Positions 54,130 to 64,000 of a stretch of 64,000 bases of DNA are shown here, piece by piece. The translations under genes and the position numbers were made by a program. The DNA lies in assembly GCA_021234535.1 (NCBI GenBank), contig CM037838.1, positions 6,573,506 to 6,637,505 on the forward strand. Direction: 5' to 3'. How positions within the stretch are numbered: position 1 is the first letter of the stretch; the number at the start of each line of letters is the position of its first letter. The stretch comes from Stichopus chloronotus. Lineage: Eukaryota; Echinodermata; Holothuroidea; Aspidochirotida; Stichopodidae. Below the pieces are notes generated by a model, which searched no databases, was not told where the DNA came from, and was given only the letters and a program-made list of their open reading frames with translations.

Positions 54130-54620
54130 TTCAAATGCAAAAGTGATTTAAATTACTTGTTGACTTACAATACAGAGTGACAGTGTACATTACTGACTGA
54201 CTGACTGACTGACTGACTGACTGACTGACTGACTGACTGACTGACTTTATTCTCTGGTTTCATTTTACACTTAAGTGATTAGTTCAACATGCAACAGAGC
54301 CTCACAACACTTGCTGCTTTATAGTACAGAGTAACTTAAATTATTTGATTACTTGCAGTACAGAGGGACTTAGATTAATGGCTGACTTGCACTGCAAAAT
54401 GACTCATAGTGCTTGATGATTTACTGGACAGAGTGACTGACATTACTTAATGACTTGCAATAGAGATTGATCGACCTATCTTACTGGATGTCTTGCAATA
54501 CAGAATGACTTACATTACTTTTTAACTTATAGTACAGATACATTACTAACATTACTTGATGACTTGCAGTACTGTACATATATTGACTTAAATTACTTGA
54601 TGACTTACACTGCAATCTGT
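54130..54620. repeat. ~39-bp degenerate repeat with TGAC array
   Basis: Units like 'ttgatgacttgcaatacag agtgacttacattac' recur through the region. A pure TGAC tetranucleotide run at about 54192-54246 lies inside it and may have grown from the tgac within a unit. Confidence 0.8.
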
Positions 54621-55837
54621 TTTAGCCTGCATAGGCTTATGATAGCCACTGACAATACCTGGTATTCATCAACCAATAAATTACAATATACCCTTGTAGA
54701 TAATATATACCAATAAGGTATCATATTTGTGTTTTAAAACTTTGTCGTGGTGACAGGTTGACATGTTATGGTGCAACATGTTTAAGTCATAACTGCCAAA
54801 TACAGGCAATTTTTTGTTACATTCTTATGTACACTTGATGGCTACTTCCGATGTTACTGTAAGAATATGAATGTTAAGTACCAAAAGGTTCTTCTTTTTT
54901 CTTGGTAAACATTCTCTTTATTAACATGTATTAAACATGGAATGATCATTCCATGATTAGTCATCAAGACTCATCATAGTAATGATCATTTGTACGGCAT
55001 ACCAGAGCTGATTGAAACTGAAACTGATCCCTTGCAAATTCTTCCGTGAGAATCCGTAAACGAATTTTAATCGCTGTCAGTGGTTGTTGACTTCTAACTA
55101 ATGAAGAAGTCTGACTCCCGTGATAACAAACCAGAAACTGTGCTATCAATCCAGTGATCAGAGCATGCTTGAACACTTTTGCGAATCACTGCGGTTGATT
55201 AAGCAAAGGATTTCCGTTCCAGTAATGAAGGTGAGCATCCATCTTTTGGAAGCAAGGTTTTTGCTTCCTGACAAATTGATTAGTTTCTTCTCGACACGTC
55301 CAAAGCATGCAGAAGGTAAACATTCACCCTGACTGTCCTTTGAGTCCGTTCTCGGATATTATTCTACTCGCTACAAAATTACGTAGATGGCTTAAGAATT
55401 CATGGTAGGTTCAGCAGTCAAAACTACTGGGAAAGAAAGTCAATCAGAATAGAAACTTGAGCATGTTCACTCTTGTGCTGGTACGAAAGAGTCACTTCAA
55501 TTATCGGCTATTTTGCTTCAGTGGTTTGCTGCACAGAGACAGACTGATAAAGATAAAAATTGAAACCTGGGAAACTATTGGTGTCAAAACTGAAATCTTA
55601 ATATGAAACTTTGTTGTAAAGCTTTTAGAAAGGAATGGGAATGAAAGAGATTATAAACAATTTCTGAGAGATGAAGGAACCTAGAGCGGGTAAAGTAATC
55701 AAAATTAAGAGGAGGACACATCAACAATAAATATTGTTTCTTTGACTATATATATATATATGAATATGGGCGTAGCCACAGCCACAGTGAGGTAAGAGTG
55801 CTCAATGCAGAATTGCAGAGCAATATTAATATTAATT

Positions 55838-55984
55838 TAGTGAAATAGTCAATGATCTTAAGCCACTACCAAGGTTTCGTGCTACTGCACTCTTCAGATG
55901 GCTTTGTCTGTCTGACACAGCCATCTGAAGAGTGCAATAGCACGAAACCTTGGTAGTGGCTTAAGATCAGTGACTATATCACTA
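55838..55984. repeat. Long hairpin: 66-bp inverted arms, 15-bp loop
   Basis: Left arm 55838-55903 and right arm 55919-55984 are complementary with about three mismatches. The core of the arm reads cttaagccactaccaagg. It lies between AT microsatellites. It could be a small foldback transposon or, if transcribed, a double-stranded RNA hairpin. Confidence 0.9.
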
Positions 55985-55997
55985 TATCACTAAATTA

Positions 55998-55998
55998 T

Positions 55999-56050
<52 letters not shown>
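55998..56050. repeat. AT microsatellite
   Basis: About 50 bp of TA repeats with one interruption near the 5' end. Confidence 0.9.
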
Positions 56051-56051
<1 letters not shown>

Positions 56052-56097
56052 CACTGACTCAAAGGTATGACAAATCTAGTTTTAATATGCTAGGTAT

Positions 56098-56801
56098 CAA
56101 GGGTGGATCCAGCCTCTAGCTCATGGGGGGGGGCAGTTTGAAAAGGGGGGCACCAGCATATCTGACTACTGCAGTAATGTATGCTGTCTATTTTTAACAC
56201 AATAATTAGCGCCCTTGCATTTGGATGGTTTAGCACTATTACATTGACACTTTAGACGGTCAGTGCAGGCCAAGGTTTTCATTCTCTTGCACATGATCAA
56301 TTGCTTCACTATACACTGTAAAATATTTTTTTATATCATTGTGTAAATATCAGCATGTGTGTGCATGAGCGTAATATTTTTACTGTGGTGCAGATAGGGA
56401 GACAGTCTTGAACGGTCTGCTTTGCATGAAAAAAATATGGCTCGTGCACACCGTGATCTCTGTCGCAATGGGTTTATGCAAAGCTAGGTAAGTTTGTATG
56501 TGCAGAATATCTTATGTGTCACGCGTTGAAAGAAACCTAGCATGCACATAGTGTGTAGTACGTATCTCATCTAGATGCACATACTTGCATGCAGTCACAC
56601 AAATGGCAGTGCTATTGCTTGATGTAAATTTGACAAGTAAATGTGAGATAAATATAGCCTGCCAATAGTAGCAGCAAGGGAGTGGTAGTTTAACTGAATT
56701 TCTTAGGACGCAGGGGAGCATTTTTCCTGTATTTGGGGGTGCCAAATTGGTCATGGGGGGGCAACTGCCCCAGTTGCCCCCCCCCCTTGGATCCGCCCTT
56801 G
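56098..56801. mobile_element. 704-bp hAT-type non-autonomous element
   Basis: Both flanks carry the 8-bp direct repeat ctaggtat (56090-56097 and 56802-56809). The ends are inverted repeats of the form caaggg(t/c)ggatcca, followed by G tracts at the left and C tracts at the right. An 8-bp target duplication with CA-starting ends is typical of the hAT superfamily. No transposase frame is present; the minus-strand open frame at 56512-57000 merely crosses the right end. Confidence 0.85.
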
Positions 56802-57058
56802 CTAGGTATTCACTGCTTGTACTCTGATGGAATGTCATCACACCAGTGATAAAGTGGTAAAGTGTATTGACTCCTTTGCCCAAAATAATTGAGCACTCAA
56901 TGAAGGCATGTCTGTGTTCTTTAATTTGTCTGGGGACCTCAGCAGTCCTAATCAGTACATGGGATGGGAGATTGGGTATGTGCTGGTGGTTGGGTGTCAT
57001 ATGGGCTGCTTCATCTGACAGATGTAACTTGCATGCACTTAAAATTGATTTCTTGCAG

Positions 57059-57206
57059 ATGGTGTCCCAAAGGACGGTTTAGAGGAACATATCGAGTGGA
57101 AGCACATCTCTAAGAGCTGGTACATCCCGGCATGCATCTTGGCCTCACTGACCATCATGGCGGCCATCTTATGTATTGTCTTCAATTTCCTTTATCAACA
57201 TACAAG
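57059..57206 (+). CDS. GABBR1: GABBR1-like exon I: stalk and TM1
   Basis: 148 nt: 2 nt completing Tyr, 48 codons, then 2 nt of a Ser codon. It encodes the stalk (GVPKDGLEEHIEWKHISKS) and a hydrophobic helix (WYIPACILASLTIMAAILC, about 57118-57190) which is TM1. GABA-B receptors lack the cysteine-rich domain of other class C receptors, and the direct step from flytrap to TM1 fits that. The acceptor is tcttgcag. The donor gtatac is the weakest in the gene, and a strong unused-looking donor (gtaagt) lies at 57332. Confidence 0.9.
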
Positions 57207-58882
57207 GTATACAATCATCGTTGAATTTTGTTTTTCTTGCACCAAGGTATACAAGTTAACTGAAAAGCTATGGAATCACCTTCAGACACTTAGTTTCTCA
57301 TTGTTATTCTTATTCTCATCTTTTTGTTTTGGTAAGTAATGTCATTCAAGGTTCCTGCAGCTGATCTTCAATAAAACCCAAAGTGCCTGAATTTTCCTTG
57401 AGGAAGTACCTATAATTCACAAAAATGGTCTTTGGTACCAAAAAACCTTGACTTTTCAGCAAAAAGCATGTCCAGTTTGTTCACTACATATTAGCTGTTC
57501 AAGCAGATGTAATTCTCTCTTTTCAACAGTAGTTGAAAGTCCTTTAAAAGTTCAATAAAAGGTCCTGAAAAATCATGAAATAATAATGTTTGCCAAGAGT
57601 GGAACACCTGAACTTCACTTCAAAGTGGGGAAACATTAACAAATGCATTTTCAGAATGGACAGATCACATTGCATGGGTGTTGGCAGGATTTTTCAAAGG
57701 GTGAGTCTTGCAGAAACACAGCAGGTACTGTCTCGGAGTCCCTTCTAGGGGCATACCCAAACTGAGGAAGGGGAAGAGGATGCATTTTATGCTTGAAAAA
57801 AAATAAAGGTTGGTCATTCTAGTACTACCTCTGATTTCAGTTAGATGAATTATCACAGTGGCAATGTTGCTGGTAAGATTATTTCACAATTACTGAGGCA
57901 AAAATAGTTTGTAGTGTTTTTAGTTAGCTAATGAACATTGAGAAGTGGTCATTTTATTTCACTTATTCAATCCATTATTAATGTAAAACAAATATGAAGA
58001 GGAGTTATTTGACAAAGAGATAGAAATGTGGAAAGTTTAAAGATTACAGTATGTGAAAAATATACGATTAGAATGAAGATTTAGAAAACAGTTCACACCA
58101 AACCTCCTGTTTGCTTGAACTGAATGAACAATGAACCATGTTAGATGAAAGAATTTCTAACTGGAAAAAAATTGCGTTTTGCATTTTGGCAAGATGTGTG
58201 CATTTCTCAGGTCTGTCTTCAATTGACATAAAAGATTTAGACATAGGTTCAAATGGGTCGTCAAAATGATAATATCTTAACAAAAAGTTATTCCTGAAGA
58301 GTAGAATATTTAAATCTACTATTCAACTCATAATCAATGCATGGTTGTCCTCTCAAAGCTGTCTCCCGTCCAACATTATCTGGTTAGTGCTCTCAAAATG
58401 GACTCTCTGTATATCGATACCTACAAGGTTTCTGCATCATCAATGCAGTCGCATGCTGCTGTTTACAATGTGCAGTCACCCCAACTTTATTCTGTAGTAT
58501 CAGCTCAATCTTACAAATCTCCTCCTTTATACCTTACACGTATTTTTAAGGATATTTTTGAGTATTCAAAGAAAACAAATAACTTACATTTAGCAATCCA
58601 GTAACAAAATCTTGTCACTTGATGCAAAGGACCCCTCCATGAATAAGAATAGGGGACAAAACTGGGGTGACTGCGTTTTCCCTTTAAAGTTCATTGTCAT
58701 ATTATGTAACTCTGTTTTCAGATATTCTGCCTTCATTATGCATACAGCCTCAACCAGTCTGGTTGTCTGAAGGGCAACCGGTAATCACAAAGTTTTAAGC
58801 CTGCTTGTAATGATCGAGTCTGGTTTTGATCAGCAGATTTCAATCATGTCTAAATTCACTGATTTTTTCTTTATTTTGTCAG
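57207..58882 (+). other. Intron I-J (1.7 kb)
   Basis: Begins with the weak donor gtatac and ends gtcag. A consensus donor (gtaagt) lies at 57332 and the frame from exon I stays open to 57339. No repeat or other gene is recognised. Confidence 0.75.
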
Positions 58883-59015
58883 CTATATTCGTTGCTCCCA
58901 GGCTAACATTAACAGCATCACAGCTGTTGGATGTGTATTCTCTTTGATGTCAGTGTTTCTTCTAGGTCTGGACGGCCAGTATGTATCGAGCGCAGTCTTT
59001 CCAAAAATTTGCCAC
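58883..59015 (+). CDS. GABBR1: GABBR1-like exon J: ICL1, TM2 and ECL1
   Basis: 133 nt: 1 nt plus 44 codons, from YIRCSQANINSITAVGC to GQYVSSAVFPKICH. The acceptor is ttttgtcag and the donor gtgagt. ITAVGC and LLGLDG match TM2 of GABBR1 (LTAVGC, PLGLDG). TM2 spans about 58907-58975. Cys at 59010-59012 is the conserved TM3-top cysteine that forms the class C disulfide with extracellular loop 2; the partner is in exon L. Confidence 0.93.
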
Positions 59016-60140
59016 GTGAGTAAGCTCATTCCTCGTCAATCACAGACGGTGTCAGACGTAGATAAACATGTGACTGGAATTTCTCAAAGCAGATGACCAA
59101 AATTTGCAATAATTTACATGAATGCTGTAAATCACAAACTTCAAACTGTGCCTTTCTCAGCTCATCGCATAGATCCACATCCATTACAGAGGCCAGCTGG
59201 TGGCTTTACTGGTGCCATTTCTTTTCGCTCACCATTTTTTCTCTCAAAAAAAAGGAAAGTACTTTGCGAAAATATTTTGCTTCAGGATTTGTATTAGTTT
59301 GTTGAGTTAGTATACATTATTTTGCCATCCGTCATCAGGTGAGAAATTATCCTTCAATCTGCAATTCTACCTTTGTATATTTTTCAGAGAGGGCTTGTCA
59401 GCTTTTGAGGAGTTGATTCAAATAAACAACAAATTTGTTTGAATATCTGTCCTGTGATACTAGATGGTAGGATTTGTGAAGAACAATTAAACCGTATGAA
59501 TACATAGTTACCATAGTAACACATTTTGTGCTTTAAATGTTGAATCCCCAAAACAAGCAAGCACTCTTTTGCTATCTTCTTATTTTGCTGAGGGTTACAC
59601 TTTTCAAAACCAGTGTAATAATGCTTACTTCAGGACACAAAACAGAAATAAATTTAGCATCCACGAACCAAACAAGTAAAAGGCGATAGTGTACACATTG
59701 TATGTCCTTTGATTGCATTGTCACTCATCTTTGTGTGTGTGTGTGTCAGTTGCTTCTAAAAGTGATTAATTTTGTACTTTGAAATGTCATTGAACTGTCT
59801 CTGGGCCGAAGTTTTCATATGACACCTCCCATTAATTTCATAAAGTAAAACATTTTTTGCTAATTAACCACGCAATACATGCATGCGTGACTCTCTCACC
59901 ACGATTGTTTTATAAAAAGAGTCCCTGCTATGCCATGCACCAAATGCAATTAACAGTCGTGCATATATATACTATCAAGGTAATTAATAGGATGTGAGGC
60001 ACCTTAAAGGCCATTGACAATAATTTGAAGAAAAACAAACATGTTGGAAGTAAAGAAATGCGAAGTTTTTACAATATATTTGTTTTGGCAGTTTGGCATT
60101 CATCATGACACTGTACCTTTTAAATTGTCTTCCACGACAG
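59016..60140 (+). other. Intron J-K (1.1 kb)
   Basis: Begins gtgagt, ends acgacag. It has a short GT run near 59735. Nothing else is recognised. Confidence 0.75.
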
Positions 60141-60284
60141 GCAATTTCATGGCTCCTAAGCATCGGTTTCTCTCTTGGCTATGGTTCAATGTTCTCTAAA
60201 ATTGTTATGATGCACTCCTTAGTTACACAAGAAAAAACTAATGAAGACGGAAGACGGTTGAAGAGGAAAAAAGTCAGTGTTCAG
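60141..60284 (+). CDS. GABBR1: GABBR1-like exon K: TM3 and ICL2
   Basis: 48 codons in phase 0, starting AISWLLSIGFSLGYGSMFSK and ending LKRKKVSVQ; acceptor acgacag, donor gtaagg. GFSLGYGSMF is diagnostic for GABBR1 TM3. After it the sequence reads KIVMMHSLVTQ, where GABBR1 has KIWWVH and many GABBR2 and insect subunits KTWRVH, so the conserved tryptophan is lost. Loop 2 then carries a basic cluster (RRLKRKK). With the next exon, about 27 residues lie between the His and the TM4-proximal Trp, against about 18 in human GABBR1. Confidence 0.92.
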
Positions 60285-63200
60285 GTAAGGCCTTTTCCTA
60301 AATTCTGTGTTCAAGCAGATTGGAAGATAATAGTTCCTATGGTAACCGTTCGCCAGTACAGTCGTATATTAATCATTTCACCCACAGTGGATATCAATTG
60401 CGCATTTTGTGCATCTCAACGTCGATCTTTCGATCCAGCGAAAGGCATACTCGCGTTAAAATGCAGCATGAAGAAATGTATCACTTACTTGTGTGTTCAT
60501 GTACGGTTTATAGAATCCAATACATTCAAAGAAATGCAAAGAAGAGAGCGAAATAATGATTTTAGTGAAGGATGAATGATGATAAAACTCCAGCAACAGA
60601 AAAAGAGAAGTATCACAGAGACCAGGTTGGCAGATGAAGTTCATCGAATTATATTATGTAATGATTTTGAAGGCATGAACATCATAGTGTGTTATCATAC
60701 ACAACAGTGTTAAGTGGTTTCATAAATTTGCCGAGGATTTGTCATGTTGACAGAGTCACCAGCAGTGAAAGGGAAACCATTTAATATGCAGATTTACACT
60801 TAATAAGAGCCATCCATGCCAAAATTCCTATGCTAAACAGCCATTCGGTCCAACCTCACCTTTTTATTGTTTTGGTGTGTTTCAACTTGTTAGCTCAATG
60901 AAGTGAGCTGTTGCCATAGCAAGGTGCCTGTATGTCTTGTCCTGTCTGTCAACATTGGTCGATGGGCTGCTGTGCGCACGTTCTTCGAGCGTTCTTCGTG
61001 AAATTTGGTGAGATGATGGCACACATCAAAAGTTTTGAAGTAATGGTAACAAGAAGTAGGCCAATGGTCATCTGGTGTCATGAGGGGTCAAACAGTGAAA
61101 TCACAAAAATGCTTTCAACTACTCGTGGTTACAACCAAATCTTTTGAAAATTGGCAAGACTTCCCAGTAGGTGACAGGTCAAGTTAGGTGTACTTTTCCC
61201 TGACATCCAATGTCCGGTGTGGTCACAAGAGGTCAAATGGTGAAACCAGTGGCACTTCCTGTTTAGAGAACTTTATTTCTAGGAAATGACATTAGTTTGT
61301 GCAACATACCCATTGGATGAGCTTTTAAGGTTGAAGTGGAAACACGGTCAATTGAGTCATTGGAATGGCCACAAACATCAGGAAATGGCCCGTCAAGTCG
61401 ACAAAAAATGAATGACCAAGAATCTTTTGCTGATCTGACCCTTCGACTGTTTCCAATGAGGTATAAAGCAATGTCGCTAGTAACTTTGTTCAAAACTTAC
61501 AAGAGATGGTAAAAAACAAAGAAAGCCAGTTACATACACTAATCACCTTTTTTAACGTGGTGTTGGTTATATGACTTCATAAACCCTGCAGCCGATATTA
61601 TTTCAATATAGAGACAGCTATTTTTATTGAGGGGTTCCTATACGTGTTTATATTCCTTTGGCCAGCATCCTGAGTGAAATGGACTTAAGTAAGGTCAAAG
61701 TTGGAAATTACCATGACACAGTCAATGGACTGTTCGTCATACACAGTTAACTCAATTGATAAGTCCCATTGACACACTGTGTAAGATCACCAACCAGATA
61801 CCAGACTTGTTTCAGAAGCCTGCAGGCCATGATCTTGTGTCCATCCCAAAGCAACATCTCCAAAAATTGTTTGCAAGTTGCCAAAAGAGAAAATACACAT
61901 GTGGTATGGAGTTGTTGGGGCCATGATATTGTTGTCCATAGCCGTAGGGGGGGGGGGGGGAGAATGGGTAAAGAATTCACTGGCACTCCTAAAAAATTCT
62001 AGATTTATTTTAAATTTCCTGTTTTCTCCTTTCCACTCTTATCAAGCCTACTCCTTTGTCCACTATAGCTGTCCACTTGGAATGACAATTATTGCATCTT
62101 GTCAGTTGGATATAGACCCCTCAAAATTGCAAAATGTTTTGGAGAGTACAGCCTCTAAACCCCTTCAACGGTCCCTGTATATAGACCCATGCATTGACCC
62201 TCCCCTAATTCTCCCCCTTTCCAATCTGTATTAGTTTTGTGGGGGGGGGGGCAAATGTTTGGTATTGCAAAACATTAAAACCCTGTAGACATATATGAAA
62301 TACTGTAAGGATAACTGTGAAGATCACATACTTGGCCTATGGATTTACACAGACCTTGAGGGACTTTCATTTTAAATGCTATGCAACCCGACAAACTGTG
62401 TTGAGAAAACCTGTAGCTTTTATCACAGATTCATGTTGGGTGACCAGCAACTCAACACTTTTACATCAATTTGGTTACTTTTTTTTGCTCGTCAGTTCAG
62501 CAGAGAGAAGGATGTACTGTACAGTACTCTGTTCCAGCCAGAAATCAAACTCTATACATCCTTGTTTGCTAAGTTTTATTGTTTTGAATACCACCATCTA
62601 AGTTTATCTACTCTTACACAGCACCAATTCATATTATATGGCCATATAGGGTAGTGAGTGGGTGATCCATACTGCCTTAAGAGGGGGTGAAAGGTCACTT
62701 TGTGTCAGGGTTGAAACATCAAAATATTAGCACGATAACTTAAGTATTAGCATGTGCATACAGATTTCATGGTGACAATACATAAGGTTTACAATTAATC
62801 CATGTTGCAAGAAAAAGTTACATAAAGCCTTTTGCCATTCTGGTTTGCTGATCTTACTCTTTGACTTTGAAGTTTGATGGGATATATACAGTATGGAATT
62901 TTATCTAATTCAAACATGCAGAAATGTGTTTGGTTTCTTTGTCCCTATATCCTGTCTTTACAGTGAGTACCACACATTTTACAGTTGAGGTACTGCATCA
63001 TTGATGCTCTTGTTGCAAACTCTCATTGCCTCAGGTCAGTTTTATCCCCCCATGCTGTAATGATCCACATGGTCACTTCTAAACATCATTCTTGTACAAG
63101 TTGTTCAGTAGTGCCAATCCAATGTGTAGGCTTTGTTGAGGTAGCTAGCAATGGGTATTAAGTGTCATGTCAAAGGACCAAACATGTGTAATCAAGCAGG

Positions 63201-63468
63201 AATGGGGGTCTGTCGAACATTTTAACAGGGTGGTAATGTCGTTACATATTGCACCTGTCTGTCTATGGACTAAGAAAATTTTCAAACTTCACATGTATTT
63301 CTGCACCTGATGAGGAAGAAGTGATTCTTCGAAAACATTCGTGTTCACGATGGATTCAAAGAAGATGTTTGTGTTGACTTGCTCTTTTATTTGGTTCTAT
63401 AAATGTACGAGTCTTCCTAAACTACACCTGCCAATTTCCGTTTCCCCCTCTATGATATCGTTCCGCAG
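60285..63468 (+). other. Intron K-L (3.2 kb)
   Basis: Begins gtaagg, ends ttccgcag. It contains a GGTCA-type repeat fragment at about 61040-61250 and two G tracts (about 61947-61960 and 62240-62252). No coding sequence is recognised. Confidence 0.75.
61040..61250. repeat. GGTCA-type dispersed repeat fragment
   Basis: Contains 'gaggggtcaaacagtgaaat' and 'cacaagaggtcaaatggtga', which resemble the 'agaggtcaaactgtgaaaa' block of the satellite at 18-20 kb. Strongly diverged. Confidence 0.5.
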
Positions 63469-63661
63469 AAAGTCAAGACCTGGAGGATGTACGTCACCAT
63501 AATAATTATTCTAGCCGTCAACTTGGTCTTGCAGTTTGTTTGGCAAGTAATGGATCCCATCACTAGAAAGGTTGATACGTTTCCCAGCACGATAGAGAAC
63601 GACATCAGGATAACCCCGCAACTGGAGCACTGCGAAGCTAAAAAACTTGCAGTTTTCTTGG
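63469..63661 (+). CDS. GABBR1: GABBR1-like exon L: ICL2 end, TM4 and ECL2
   Basis: 64 codons plus 1 nt, from KVKTWRMYVTIIIILAVNL to LEHCEAKKLAVFL. The acceptor is ttccgcag and the donor gtaaga. TM4 is MYVTIIIILAVNLVLQFVW (about 63487-63543). VMDPITRKVDTF matches the family's IVDPLHRTIETF, and PQLEHC is the extracellular loop 2 motif whose Cys (63631-63633) pairs with the TM3 cysteine. The remaining Gly codon is split; the next exon, with TM5, is beyond the window. Confidence 0.94.
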
Positions 63662-64000
63662 GTAAGATGTGAAGGATGTTAAATGGTCTACTTCTATTGC
63701 CTTGGAGATTGTTTGCTTTGGATTGCTAAAATGGAAATGCGTTTGCCTTAACGTTATCATCCTGAGAAGCAGTTAGGTCATGAAAGCCTAACAAATAGTA
63801 ATTCTGCATATGCAGATATGCAGTACATGCCTTCAATGTGTTAGGTAATGTTTGAGGATAGCACTTGATTGATTTCTGCATGATATTATGTCATACCCTT
63901 CTTTTAGAGGAAAGCTGGACCTTTAGGTGATGAAATCATAGTACACTATATATGCATTTGTTGGAACATGCTGAGGTATTATTCAGCTTTGTAGCCAGAC
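63662..64000 (+). other. Intron after exon L (partial)
   Basis: Begins gtaaga. No further exon with TM5 appears before the window ends. Confidence 0.8.

Larger units (their letters stand above)
54024..57058 (+). other. Intron H-I (3.0 kb)
   Basis: Begins gtaagt, ends tcttgcag. It is the intron richest in repeats for its size: a tetranucleotide array, a ~39-bp degenerate repeat, a long hairpin, AT microsatellites and a hAT-type element. The stretch 54620-55740 shows nothing recognisable. Confidence 0.8.
993..63661 (+). other. GABBR1: GABBR1-like GABA-B receptor gene, partial (12 internal exons)
   Basis: Gene span joining the 12 exons listed separately. The joined product runs from the middle of lobe 1 of the periplasmic-binding-protein-like VFT domain, through lobe 2 and a short stalk, to TM4 and extracellular loop 2. 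The family acts at the plasma membrane as an obligate dimer: GABBR1 binds GABA and GABBR2 couples to Gi/o. Compared with remembered human GABBR1, the exon joins leave no gap in the alignment and every junction keeps frame. In exon order, the last codon of each exon is complete (phase 0) or has 1 or 2 nt left over: 0,0,0,0,2,0,1,1,2,0,0,1. The ligand-contact residues point to subunit 1 rather than 2. Both termini lie outside the window, so signal peptide, sushi domains, TM5-TM7 and coiled coil cannot be judged. It could also be a lineage-specific GABBR1 paralogue. Confidence 0.93.

Noticed and set aside
56512..57000. 162-codon minus-strand frame
   Set aside because: It crosses the end of the hAT-type element and adjoining intron; no transposase motif.
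60093..60575. 160-codon frame running through exon K
   Set aside because: Only 60141-60284 aligns with the receptor; the rest is read-through into introns on both sides.
61930..62260. G tracts that might mark another transposon
   Set aside because: Both tracts are on the same strand and no inverted ends or target duplication could be found.
1..64000. tRNA, rRNA or CRISPR features
   Set aside because: No tRNA-like B-box context, rRNA-like block or regularly spaced direct repeats with unique spacers was seen; the tandem repeats present are minisatellites in animal DNA.

Overview
The window is animal nuclear DNA and holds most of one gene on the + strand: 12 internal exons of a class C G-protein-coupled receptor of the GABA-B subunit 1 (GABBR1) type, at 993-63661. 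The exons add up to 1,672 nt, about 557 codons in one continuous reading frame. All visible introns start with GT and end with AG. The first coding exons (signal peptide, first part of the ligand-binding domain, and any sushi domains) lie before the window. The last ones (TM5-TM7 and the cytoplasmic tail) lie after it. No other gene is convincingly supported on either strand.

The organism looks like a non-vertebrate animal. The base composition is AT-rich, introns reach 30 kb, and there are many short non-autonomous DNA transposons and degenerate minisatellites. The extracellular part is close to vertebrate GABBR1, but the membrane part is more divergent. A marine invertebrate deuterostome, such as an echinoderm or a relative, is my best guess, with low confidence.

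Layout. 1-992: upstream intron with a 24-bp minisatellite. 993-10743: three exons of the Venus-flytrap (VFT) ligand-binding domain. 10744-40749: a 30-kb intron with a ~143-bp satellite carrying GGTCA half-sites, a 1.15-kb foldback element inserted in that satellite, three copies of a ~190-bp inverted-repeat element, a ~50-bp minisatellite, a 0.6-kb tandem duplication and one unexplained open segment (32363-32542). 40750-54023: five exons completing the VFT domain, with a second small inverted-repeat family in the introns. 57059-63661: four exons for the stalk and TM1 to the end of extracellular loop 2. A 66-bp-arm hairpin and a hAT-type element with an 8-bp target duplication lie just before them.

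Function. The residues known to contact GABA in the human GABBR1 flytrap are conserved wherever the window covers them (Ser130, Ser153, His170, Tyr250, Trp278, Glu349 in human GB1b numbering). The cytoplasmic end of TM3 and intracellular loop 2 differ from the family pattern. This suggests a receptor that still binds a GABA-like ligand but belongs to a divergent branch.
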